Shown piece after piece: positions 1 through 7,053 of a stretch of DNA of 62,871 nt. Position numbers and translations under genes: made by a program. Under the pieces are notes generated by a model. That model was not told where the DNA came from, made no database searches, and was given only the letters and a program-made list of their open reading frames with translations. Source of the DNA: a virus; IMG/VR virus record IMGVR_UViG_3300048918_000336, positions 1 through 62,871 of that record; one strand, written 5' to 3'. Numbering within the stretch: the stretch's first letter is position 1; the number at the start of each line of letters is the position of its first letter.

Positions 1-127
1 GGGATTGGCGCTCGAGCGCCTCGGCCACTGAGCAGGATGGGGCATCGTCTTCTGGCGCGCTCTCGTCGGCCAGCTCCGGGAAATAATCGAGCACGGTCGG
101 GAGCACTTCGCGCTCCTTGCCGGCGGC
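1..127. repeat. Terminal direct repeat, copy 1 (assembly overlap)
   Basis: The first 127 bases are identical to the last 127 bases of the window. A length of exactly 127 is a common assembler k-mer size, and the ThiF reading frame passes through the join without a break. I therefore read the repeat as the overlap left when a circular or circularly permuted molecule is written out as a line, not as a biological terminal repeat. Confidence 0.93.
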
Positions 128-616
128 ATTCTTCGAGCAGCCGATGATGAATTGCCCGTCGCTCGCGCGGTTGCCGAGATCCATCCAGTAGAACGGGGGA
201 GAATCCGCGTCGGCGATCGCCGCCCCCAGCTCGCGCCTGGCTGAGGCGGTGTCAACGCAGCTGATGAGGAGGTCGGCGCCCCTGACCCCGGTCGCGGCCG
301 GCGCTCGGCCGTGCACGGCTTGCCAAGCGAGACCATGCGCGAGATTGATCCGCTCGGTGAGCGTCCGCGCTTTGGAGTTGCCCAGGTCGCATCGGTAAAA
401 TGGCTGGCGCCCCAGATTTGCCTCGGTCACAATATCGTCGTCGACGACAGTCACATGCAGCGATCGAGATGAGATAGCGCGCAGGGCCGTGTCGAGCGAG
501 GCAAGACCCATGAGCATCTGCGCGCCGTTGCCGCCACATCCGACCAGCAGGATGTTGATCGTGCGCTGGTGGAGCGCGGCAGGTAGATAATGGCGATCGG
601 GGAGGTCAGGCTGCAT
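1..616 (-). CDS. PRTRC ThiF protein, E1-like adenylating enzyme (3' part lies across the contig join)
   Basis: Enzymes of the ThiF/MoeB/E1 superfamily use ATP to adenylate the C-terminal glycine of a ubiquitin-like or sulfur-carrier protein and often then form a thioester. From the ATG at 616 the nucleotide loop GCGGNGA is at residues 26-32, NLGRQ at 67-71, Lys82 in SKART, and VDTASARR at 121-128. Cys195 in PSCSVAEAL is the best thioester candidate. The frame leaves the window at base 1 after 205 codons and resumes at 62744, ending at 62578, for 260 residues in all, a normal length for the family. AGGAG sits six bases before the ATG, and the start overlaps the preceding JAB gene by 11 bases, so the two are coupled. 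The motifs are seen; assignment to the PRTRC ThiF family rests on them plus gene order. Confidence 0.93.
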   Translation of the reverse strand, partial: MQPDLPDRHYLPAALHQRTINILLVGCGGNGAQMLMGLASLDTALRAISSRSLHVTVVDDDIVTEANLGRQPFYRCDLGNSKARTLTERINLAHGLAWQAVHGRAPAATGVRGADLLISCVDTASARRELGAAIADADSPPFYWMDLGNRASDGQFIIGCSKNAAGKEREVLPTVLDYFPELADESAPEDDAPSCSVAEALERQS

Positions 617-1265
617 CGTAATCTCCTGAGAAGGGAAGACGTGGCAACGGCAGGAACATGCCGCCGGCGCAAAGGCGCGACGCGATCACAGGTCCGTCGG
701 GATGGTCGATGCGACCGATGACGATCGAAATCTTTGTCGCATGTGCGTCGTCGGCGTCATCGGTGGCGCTGAAGAATGCGCGGCTATGGCCATGACTGTG
801 GATATCGCAGACCAGATGCCAATCGGGCTGCAGGGCCGGGGTCCGATAGACGAGCCGTGACGGCGTGGCATTGTCGATCGCGGGGAAATTGACCCCGAAT
901 TCCCGCGTGACCTCGTTCCAGATCACGAACGCCGCCGCTTCGTTGGGCAACGCCGCGTAGAAGTGCTCCAGGATATCTTCGATAGGCGCGCGCGGGATCA
1001 ATCCGCAGCGCAAATCTGCCTTCGGTTTGCCCACGCTGCCATATGGAAGGTATCCCGAAATCGGTGACGCGATCGGGGCGTCGAGTTCGAGCCATGGCCT
1101 CCGCAGGATCAACATGACCCCATCGTTCCCGATGGCGAGGCCGTGGCCTGCCCGCGCCGTCCGAAGCGCATCGATCGCCGGCGACCGCCCGCTCGGCGGC
1201 ACAGGATAGCAGGGCACCGCAGCGAGCACCGCGGCGGCTGTCGGATCATCGGCGAGTTGGGTCAT
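606..1265 (-). CDS. PRTRC system protein A, JAB/JAMM metalloprotease
   Basis: 219 residues. JAB-domain proteins are zinc metalloproteases that remove or mature ubiquitin-like proteins. The full JAMM signature HxHx7SxxD is visible as HSHGHSRAFFSATD: His156, His158, Ser166 and Asp169. A Glu in the preceding strand region (EAAAFVIWNE, about 109-118) could be the general base. The N-terminal ~100 residues match the extra region that PRTRC A carries before its JAB domain. The gene overlaps PRTRC B by ATGA at its start and ThiF at its end. This order, with the JAB protease next to the E1, is the usual one in PRTRC cassettes. Activity is inferred from the intact motif. Confidence 0.92.
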   Translation of the reverse strand: MTQLADDPTAAAVLAAVPCYPVPPSGRSPAIDALRTARAGHGLAIGNDGVMLILRRPWLELDAPIASPISGYLPYGSVGKPKADLRCGLIPRAPIEDILEHFYAALPNEAAAFVIWNEVTREFGVNFPAIDNATPSRLVYRTPALQPDWHLVCDIHSHGHSRAFFSATDDADDAHATKISIVIGRIDHPDGPVIASRLCAGGMFLPLPRLPFSGDYDAA

Positions 1266-2059
1266 CGCTGGACGCTCCCCGCGATCAGCTTCCCGAGCGT
1301 GATCGGCTCAATCGCCCCCCGTCGTTGTTCGCGCGGATCGAAAGCCTTGAGACGCTTGACCGGAAAGCGCTGCGCCTGGCGGGCGGCGAGATCTTCCCAG
1401 AGCCTGACCAGCCCGCCTTTGCCTGTAACCGTCAGTTCCTGGCCGGGGTTGGGGTGAGTCGACCATGAGTCAAACACCGCGCGCTCGAACTCCGGGATTG
1501 AAGCGATCGTCAGGGCTTTCGGTCTCGCTACGTTGCCCCAGCAGAGTTTGCCGGTGATGAAGACGTTGAGGATCGGCGAATGAAGCAGCTCGGTATCAGC
1601 GGTGGGCCGCTGGCTCGCCGGCAGGGCATAGACACCAAGACCCGATCGCGTGGCGACGAACAGGTGCGCGGGATACGGGATCGGTACGATCGTTCGCGTC
1701 GATAGCACGTTCACGCCTTTTGGGGGGTTCGTCAGGGCGAAGAAAGCCGGTCGGACCTGCTCGGGAACCCACCACGCGAGCACCTCGGCGTGTGAGACCA
1801 GCACGTTTTCGGGCAGGATCTCGGGTACAACGGTCTGGTCGAGGGCCTCAGCCCATTGGCGAAGGTGCGCGCGCGTGAGCGGGATGCCGGCAGCGATCGT
1901 CGGCCGCTCGTCTTCGAGCTCGACGGCGTGGATGCTGGCGAAGGCAGGTGCGCCGAGCATCTTGCGGCCATGAGTTGGTTCGCTCCGGTAGAGCAGGATG
2001 GCGTTGGTCAGCGCCAAGCCGCCGGCGGTGGCTTCAAATTGTGTGGAATGACTTGGCAT
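1262..2059 (-). CDS. PRTRC system protein B, E2-like (UBC-fold) protein
   Basis: 265 residues from the ATG at 2059, chosen because GAGGA lies five bases upstream. A GTG at 2071 that overlaps the end of PRTRC F is the alternative. The stretch SPILNVFITGKLCWGN resembles the E2 pattern HPN...G.IC that leads to the catalytic cysteine; here that is Cys173 (counting from the ATG). An earlier proline-rich turn (NPPKG, near 111-115) and an aromatic helix after the Cys (FERAVFDSWS) also fit a UBC fold. As I recall, comparative genomics has described PRTRC B as E2-like; I cannot check that here. If correct, it would accept protein C from ThiF as a thioester. Its last bases overlap the JAB gene. Confidence 0.88.
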   Translation of the reverse strand: MPSHSTQFEATAGGLALTNAILLYRSEPTHGRKMLGAPAFASIHAVELEDERPTIAAGIPLTRAHLRQWAEALDQTVVPEILPENVLVSHAEVLAWWVPEQVRPAFFALTNPPKGVNVLSTRTIVPIPYPAHLFVATRSGLGVYALPASQRPTADTELLHSPILNVFITGKLCWGNVARPKALTIASIPEFERAVFDSWSTHPNPGQELTVTGKGGLVRLWEDLAARQAQRFPVKRLKAFDPREQRRGAIEPITLGKLIAGSVQR

Positions 2060-2067
2060 AGGTGTCC

Positions 2068-3195
2068 TCACATGCTGGCTGGGTTGAGGTTGATCAGGTC
2101 TTGGGCGGCGAGCAGGAGCTCCGCGCCGAGCTTCAATGAAGCGAACCAGTCATCGATCTGGCTGGCGTCAGGCAGCGGGCAGAGGCCAGCGACATCCATG
2201 AAGCCCTGCTGCATCCCGTGCTCGCCGACATAGTCGAGTTCCCGCGCGAAGTGGTCGGCGGGGACTAGTGTCATGGCCGGTAGGTGCGAGGCGTCTTCGA
2301 AGTCGGGGATGTATTCAACGATCTGGTCGAACGCGAAGCGCCAGGCGTTCGCCTCGGTCGCAATGCCGGCGAGGGCTTTGTGCAGGTCACGAAGCTTACG
2401 AATGTTCTGTCGCAGTGGGGCCGGCAACTGCTTCATCGGAGCAGCATTCTTGGCGAGCATCCATTCGGGACGCCGGGCATTCATCGCCGACGGCAACATT
2501 TCCTCGTCAATCTCGGCTGGGTCCGTGCCGTGCCATTCGATCATGGCTTTGGTGGCACCGAGGTCGTCGGTTTCGCCGTCCCAATAGTAGCCCGACATCT
2601 CCTCGAAGAGGTCTTCGTACCCAAAAATGGGAAGCGCCATCGACAGCGTATCGACAAGCGCCTTGTAAGCTGCCGCCCGCCAGCTGACCGGTGCGACCCT
2701 CCTGAACGCTGTGTTCCTCAGGACATTGTCGTCGGCTTCGATCCAACCGAGATCGAGTTGTCCGACGCTATCGCAGATCACGGCAAGCGCCGGCGGCAGG
2801 TTCTCGTCGCCGTGGAGAACGACCACCCGCAGATCCGCGAGCTCGAAGGGATTGAGGATCTCGAGCACTGCGGCACCGAACACCTTTTCGATCCGCGCTC
2901 GGGCCTGGGGCCGGGTGTAGCGCCGCGCGGTCGTTTCGCGGGCCGCGACCCAGCGCCCGATCAGCTTGTGGTGCTTCGCAAGCGGCGCGTCGAACAGCGC
3001 CGGGACGTCGATCGAAAGCTTGACCGATCGCCCAGCGAGATCAGCCAAGGGGCGCGAGGCGCAATCCGATTGGCGGTTGAAGCGCCTCGCTTTCCCCGCG
3101 GCCGCCGCTTGTTGGGGCGAGGAGGATTCGCCCATGGAGGACCTGAAGTTCCTCGCTGCAGACTGGCTGGGCAAAGCTGGTACTGTCGCCATCAT
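2068..3195 (-). CDS. PRTRC system protein F
   Basis: 375 residues starting at a double ATG. No catalytic motif is recognisable. The N-terminal ~45 residues are rich in Ser, Ala and Gln and look disordered; the rest looks like a folded, mainly helical protein with acidic patches (EEMSGYYWDGETDDLG, about 200-215). It is assigned to PRTRC F by position between C and B and by its length, which fits that family. The function is unknown. The stop codon overlaps the alternative GTG start of B. A 71-base gap separates it from C, and no strong ribosome site is visible before it. Confidence 0.82.
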   Translation of the reverse strand: MMATVPALPSQSAARNFRSSMGESSSPQQAAAAGKARRFNRQSDCASRPLADLAGRSVKLSIDVPALFDAPLAKHHKLIGRWVAARETTARRYTRPQARARIEKVFGAAVLEILNPFELADLRVVVLHGDENLPPALAVICDSVGQLDLGWIEADDNVLRNTAFRRVAPVSWRAAAYKALVDTLSMALPIFGYEDLFEEMSGYYWDGETDDLGATKAMIEWHGTDPAEIDEEMLPSAMNARRPEWMLAKNAAPMKQLPAPLRQNIRKLRDLHKALAGIATEANAWRFAFDQIVEYIPDFEDASHLPAMTLVPADHFARELDYVGEHGMQQGFMDVAGLCPLPDASQIDDWFASLKLGAELLLAAQDLINLNPASM

Positions 3196-3266
3196 CGGGG
3201 TCGATCCATTCTAGGAGCGTTTTCCGGGGTGCGGCCGGGATGGCCGCGCTGCTGCGCCGGGCCATC

Positions 3267-3473
3267 TCAGCCCTTCGTGCCAACAGCCCGACGGTATTCG
3301 GTCACGTGGACGCCGTTCGACACGCCGGCGTCGGCCATCTCGGCGTTGAGGATCGCCGGATAGAGCGTGGCATGGTAGGCGCGCAGGCCTTGCGTATCGC
3401 CGGCAAGGTGTGGTGGCACGGGAAGGTCGATACCGTCGTAGCGATAGACTTGGGTCAGCTGTTCGATTTTCAT
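3267..3473 (-). CDS. PRTRC system protein C, ubiquitin-like candidate ending in Gly
   Basis: 68 residues with GAGG five bases before the ATG. Pattern: an N-terminal strand (EQLTQVYRYDG), a central helix rich in Leu, Ala and Tyr (about 30-46), and a C-terminal strand that ends VGTKG. This size and arrangement suit a small beta-grasp, ubiquitin-like fold, and the last residue, Gly68, is free at the C-terminus, as needed for adenylation by an E1. Family membership (PRTRC C) is supported by the sequence pattern and by the gene neighbours. Its role as the conjugated protein is inferred from the nearby E1-like, E2-like and JAB genes. Confidence 0.9.
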   Translation of the reverse strand: MKIEQLTQVYRYDGIDLPVPPHLAGDTQGLRAYHATLYPAILNAEMADAGVSNGVHVTEYRRAVGTKG

Positions 3474-3519
3474 GGTCGCCTCGTGGCTGGAAGGGTGTCG
3501 TCAGAGATTGCCTGGCTCA

Positions 3520-3918
3520 TCACCAGAGACTGGCGGGCTCGCCTGGAGCGGGCGCCGGGGGTATCGGGGCTGCGGCTGGGGCGGTCGCAGGCGACTTGGG
3601 CGCGGTGGCCGCAGGCTTCGCCTTGGTCTTCGCTGCCTCGGCGGCTTCACGCTGCTCGGCGATCTGGTCGGCAAGCGCCTTTCGCGCCGATATGAGCTGG
3701 CCAAGAGCGCCGTCGGTCCCCTTTGCGAGCTCCGCATCGATCTCAGCTGCAGACGCGGTGATCGATATCGGCCGCGCCTCGCCGGACTCGAGGCTGTGCT
3801 TGCCGCCTTCAGCCTTGCGGGGGATGACGGTCAGGGTGACCGTGTCGTCGGGCCCGGCGACGAGGTTGAAGCCGAGCGAGTAGCGAGACAACAGCGGAAG
3901 CAGGCTGGTGATCAGCAT
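3520..3918 (-). CDS. PRTRC system protein E
   Basis: 132 residues, starting six bases after ParB ends, with AAGGA ten bases before the ATG. A short folded N-terminal part (FNLVAGPDDTVTLTVIPRK, about 17-35) is followed by a predicted helix (about 58-95) and an Ala/Pro/Lys-rich tail (about 96-130) that looks disordered. This layout and the position between ParB and C are typical of PRTRC E. The function is unknown. Confidence 0.86.
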   Translation of the reverse strand: MLITSLLPLLSRYSLGFNLVAGPDDTVTLTVIPRKAEGGKHSLESGEARPISITASAAEIDAELAKGTDGALGQLISARKALADQIAEQREAAEAAKTKAKPAATAPKSPATAPAAAPIPPAPAPGEPASLW

Positions 3919-3924
3919 GGCGGT

Positions 3925-5244
3925 CTATTCCTTTTCAACGGCGGTGGTGGCGGAGGCTTCGGGTTCCGGCGCTGCGCTGCTCGGCGGCGGCCCGTATTTG
4001 CCGTCGAGCGTGATCGCGCTTGGTAGCCGGCCGTCCCAGCTGAACCCGGTTGCGTTGAGCATGCCGGCGACGATGTCGGCCGGTTTGGACTCGAGCAGCC
4101 TCGCGAACTTCCTCGCGCCCATGTGCTCGACAAGGCCGCACTCCTGCGCGATGAACTTGAGCTCGTCCTTGTTGAACCGGCCGAGGAAGGCCTGATCGAC
4201 CTTCCAGGTGTCGCGCAGCGTTGCTTCGAAAGCTCTTGCGATCTCGGGATCGCCCTCGACCGCGCGAATCAGCGCCGTGCGCCACGCGGCCTCGCGGAGC
4301 TCAGTGACCCGGCTGGCGATCGAAGCGGCGGTGACCTTCACAGCCTTCGCGGCCGTGCTGTTGGGCGCTGGCTTGGTGGCAGCTTTCGGCGCTGGGGCAG
4401 GTGCTGGCGCTTCCGGCTTGCGGGAGGCCGGCGCCTCCGCCGCGGCGGGCGGCGCTGCGCTCTCCACAGGTTGCGCCTGAGCCGCCGCCTCGGTCTTCAG
4501 CTGGAAGCAACCGGGATTGGTACAGGCCCCATCATCGACATGGGTTTCGAACAGCGCGCGCTGCGTTCCGGAATTGAACGGGCAGGTCGTGCATTCGGTC
4601 TTGTCGAAGGTCGCGGCGGCAAGGCTCTGTGTCACGCGCATAAGCAGCTCGCGCGTTTTAACGACGTCGAGGCCGGCGCTCAGGATCGTGTCGAGCGCCT
4701 TGTCCTGTTTGTCGCCTGGAACCGCGGCGAGCAGCTCGGCGTGCCCGACCTTGATGCGGCGTTCATCCAGCGCGAGCTTCGCCGCGGCAGAGAGGTTGGC
4801 GAGCGCGAGGCGTCGATCGAGCTTGGCCGGGGACCAGCCGAGCCGGCGTGCCGCCTCGGCGCGCTCATTCTGGCAGGCGGCCAGGACGCGGACCGCGGCG
4901 TCGGCCTGCTCGGTTTCCGAAGCGTCGTCGCGCAGATCGTTCTCGTCGATCGCGGCCTCGAGCGCTTCCTGATCGGTCATCTCGCGGACGATGACCGGTA
5001 CGACACCCTCAGCGCCAAACGCTTCGAGCGCGGCGCGGTACCGGCGCTCGCCGGCGACGATCACATAGGCGCCGTCGGCATCGGCCGCGGGGCGGACCAG
5101 CATCGGCTGAAGCATCCCGCGCAGGCGGAACGAGGCAACGAGTTCGTCATGCTTCGTCCGGTCGAAGTACCGGCGCGGGTTTTCCCCCGGCCGGATCTTG
5201 GGCAGCGGCAACCTGGTCGCGCTGAAGGGATCTGTGGCGTTCAA
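3925..5244 (-). CDS. parB: PRTRC ParB-family protein
   Basis: 439 residues from a TTG start at 5244, preceded by AAGGAGA six bases upstream. The frame stays open for 29 more codons, but without a ribosome site. The ParB/Srx-like N-terminal domain contains GERRYRA at 65-71, the nucleotide-binding box that in other ParB proteins binds CTP. A helix-turn-helix follows at about 128-146 (RAEAARRLGWSPAKLDRRL). Cys218, Cys221, Cys241 and Cys246 form a probable zinc site. The region at about 250-310 is Ala/Pro-rich and the C-terminal domain is unassigned. It heads the cassette and should bind DNA; the GTCTAACC repeats just upstream are candidate sites. There is no ParA nearby, so a simple partition role is doubtful. 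Confidence 0.93.
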   Translation of the reverse strand: MNATDPFSATRLPLPKIRPGENPRRYFDRTKHDELVASFRLRGMLQPMLVRPAADADGAYVIVAGERRYRAALEAFGAEGVVPVIVREMTDQEALEAAIDENDLRDDASETEQADAAVRVLAACQNERAEAARRLGWSPAKLDRRLALANLSAAAKLALDERRIKVGHAELLAAVPGDKQDKALDTILSAGLDVVKTRELLMRVTQSLAAATFDKTECTTCPFNSGTQRALFETHVDDGACTNPGCFQLKTEAAAQAQPVESAAPPAAAEAPASRKPEAPAPAPAPKAATKPAPNSTAAKAVKVTAASIASRVTELREAAWRTALIRAVEGDPEIARAFEATLRDTWKVDQAFLGRFNKDELKFIAQECGLVEHMGARKFARLLESKPADIVAGMLNATGFSWDGRLPSAITLDGKYGPPPSSAAPEPEASATTAVEKE

Positions 5245-5316
5245 CGGTGGTCTCCTTTTGGGGATTGGAAGGTGGCGGGAGTCTGCGACTGCGCGGTCAT
5301 GCGAACGCACCAAAAA

Positions 5317-5504
5317 GGTTAGACATCGCATTCGGGACGCCGCAGATTCCCGTGGCCGCTTTCGGGCCGGTTAGACTTTTCAACCCACTGGAATCAGGTG
5401 CTTGTGGATGCCTCGGTCGGGCCTCCACCTCCAGAAAATTATGCATCGTTTCCAAACCTTTCTTGGAGATTGGTGTCTACCCCATCGGAGAGGTTAGACT
5501 TTTC
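5317..5504 (-). repeat. Three GTCTAACC direct repeats between integrase and ParB
   Basis: On the minus strand GTCTAACC occurs at 5317-5324, 5369-5376 and 5492-5499. The last two extend to an identical 13-mer, GAAAAGTCTAACC (5369-5381 and 5492-5504). The third copy lies inside the 3' end of the integrase gene. Arm-type binding sites for the integrase (attP) or binding sites for the ParB protein both fit the location; the sequence alone does not decide. The 5245-5438 gap shows no other clear feature apart from the ParB ribosome site. Confidence 0.55.
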
Positions 5505-6575
5505 CCACCGCGCCAGAGCGACGATCGCGTCGTCTGCCAGGCCGACTTGATTGGCCGCCTGGGTGTAAATCGCGACCTCTGCATCGCCACTATGCCCAGA
5601 AACCGACTTGAGCGTCTGGTTGCCGAGGTGAAGGGTCGCCATGCGTCGCATGATCGCCTTGCGCAGCCCGTGGGCGGTGCATTCCGGGAGCCCAGCCTCG
5701 TCGCACCGGTCGCGAAACCAGTTGCCGAATCCGGCATTCGAGAACGGCTTTCCGTACGAAGTCACGAGAAAGCATAGATGGCCATCGGCCGGCATCGCGA
5801 CGATCGCCTCGAGCAATTTCGGCGCGACGGCGATCCAGAGATCCTTGCCGCTCTTGCCCTGGACGACATTGATCCGCCCTGCTCTGATGTGCTGGCGCCC
5901 CATCCGGATCGCGTCACCGCGCCGTTGGCCGGTCCACAGCAGCAGCTCCATCGCGAGTCGGGGCTTGGTGCCGAGCGCGTGGCGGGCCCGGAACTGTGCG
6001 ATATCATCCTCGGTCCAGCTATAATAACCGGTCGACTTCTGCCCGGCCGCCACCTTCACCTTGTCGGATTGCGTCGCCGGGTTGGTATCGCGCATGCCCT
6101 TCTTAATCGCGAAGTCGAACAGCCGGACCAATTCCTTGCGCAGTTTCCGGGCTGCCTCCACGCCGCCCTCGATCCGCTTTCCGACCTTCCGCTTGACCCG
6201 CTTCTTGGCAATGATCGCGTCGATGTGGTCGAACTGGAAAGCGTCGACGGGGAGATCGCCGTGCTCGGTTCGGAACTTGTCCACGATCGCCCGCACCTTC
6301 GCCTGCGTCGTCACCGTCGGGCCGAGTCGCGTCGGGACGGCCAGATATTGCTCCACGAGCGCCGCGATCGTCCCAGGCTTGGCGCGCGTCACCACATGGT
6401 CGACGGGGCGCTCAGCAGGGTTCATGCAGAGCCGGTACTCGGTTCGGAATGCCTCGGTGCCGAGCGGCGCGGCGAAATAGTGGGGATCGAACCCCTTGCG
6501 CCTGAAGCGGAGACGCTCCTTGCCATGCCGGTCGACAAAGCTGGTGACGTATTTGGGGAGATATCTAGCCCTCAT
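5439..6575 (-). CDS. int: Tyrosine integrase
   Basis: 378 residues, usual for phage integrases. It catalyses site-specific recombination between attP and the host attB through a covalent 3'-phosphotyrosine. The catalytic residues are visible: Arg218 in TGQRRGD, His302 and Arg305 in AHGLRK, His328 in SGHSG, and Tyr337 in AIYTQA. An N-terminal arm-binding region (1-65) and a core-binding region (about 66-160) precede the catalytic domain. The start overlaps a 61-residue gene by 11 bases, so it belongs to the leftward early operon. It carries one of the GTCTAACC repeats in its last codons. Confidence 0.97.
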   Translation of the reverse strand: MRARYLPKYVTSFVDRHGKERLRFRRKGFDPHYFAAPLGTEAFRTEYRLCMNPAERPVDHVVTRAKPGTIAALVEQYLAVPTRLGPTVTTQAKVRAIVDKFRTEHGDLPVDAFQFDHIDAIIAKKRVKRKVGKRIEGGVEAARKLRKELVRLFDFAIKKGMRDTNPATQSDKVKVAAGQKSTGYYSWTEDDIAQFRARHALGTKPRLAMELLLWTGQRRGDAIRMGRQHIRAGRINVVQGKSGKDLWIAVAPKLLEAIVAMPADGHLCFLVTSYGKPFSNAGFGNWFRDRCDEAGLPECTAHGLRKAIMRRMATLHLGNQTLKSVSGHSGDAEVAIYTQAANQVGLADDAIVALARWEKSNLSDGVDTNLQERFGNDA

Positions 6576-6750
6576 TGGCGAATATCCTGTCGCAAGGATT
6601 GGCCTTCGCTGATGGCGCGGCCGATTCGCTCAAGATGACGATCTTTCCGTTCGGTTCAATCTCGATCCGCCCGACGCGCACGCCGGCACTCGCCACCGCC
6701 CTTAGTGCGCGGGTCAGGTCGGCTTGCTTGAAGCGGGCGGCGGCGGTCAT
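6565..6750 (-). CDS. Small conserved protein upstream of integrase
   Basis: 61 residues, with AAGGA six bases before the ATG at 6750. It reads MTAAARFKQADLTRAL..., a small alpha/beta protein (helix, then EIEPNGKIVIL). Short proteins of this type often precede integrase genes in alphaproteobacterial prophages. Its overlap with the integrase start suggests coupled translation. An excisionase or directionality role is possible but not shown. The 120 bases between this start and the preceding gene hold no visible ORF. Confidence 0.75.
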   Translation of the reverse strand: MTAAARFKQADLTRALRAVASAGVRVGRIEIEPNGKIVILSESAAPSAKANPCDRIFANEG

Positions 6751-6870
6751 TGTCGTTCCTTGAATTCGGTGTCCGCTACTCTCCCGGACTGGTCGCGCCT
6801 TGCAGCTGGTCAGGCCGCGCGTTCGACGCTTTCGCATCAGGCCGGGGTGCTTCACACCGGCCCAATCTCG

Positions 6871-7053
6871 TCAGGGCGGCGCGGCCAACCCCGCCTTAAC
6901 CGAGCTCGCCAGCCCGCGAACAACCGCCGCAGTCTCGCCGTGGCCCTTTGCCGCAAGCCGGTCAGCCAGGTTGTCGATGAAGTTGGCGATGTGGTGGTCT
7001 TGCTCCTGCCTGATTTCGGCGAAGGTGCGGCGGCGACAGGTGCGCTTTTTCAT
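6871..7053 (-). CDS. Small basic helical protein
   Basis: 60 residues from the ATG at 7053, which overlaps the preceding stop as ATGA; GAAGGTG lies just upstream. It begins MKKRTCRRRTFAEIRQEQ and is predicted to be all-helical. No known motif. It is part of the run of coupled early genes. Confidence 0.65.
   Translation of the reverse strand: MKKRTCRRRTFAEIRQEQDHHIANFIDNLADRLAAKGHGETAAVVRGLASSVKAGLAAPP

Noticed and set aside
1-127. True phage terminal redundancy
   Set aside because: The length of 127 and the intact ThiF frame across the join favour an assembler overlap; no read data are available to support a physical terminus.
2284-3363. Long plus-strand ORF opposite PRTRC F
   Set aside because: High-GC shadow frame. 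It has no ribosome site and an Arg-rich, motif-free translation, while the minus strand encodes a recognisable cassette protein.
4123-5322. Long plus-strand ORF opposite ParB
   Set aside because: It mirrors the ParB codons and has no motif; ParB has a clear ribosome site and domains.
5245-5331. 29-residue N-terminal extension of ParB
   Set aside because: The frame is open, but the TTG at 5244 has an excellent AAGGAGA site and the extension has none and looks non-coding.
5317-5504. CRISPR-like array
   Set aside because: Only three short repeats with unequal spacing (52 and 123 bases); no array structure. No CRISPR array was seen anywhere in the window.
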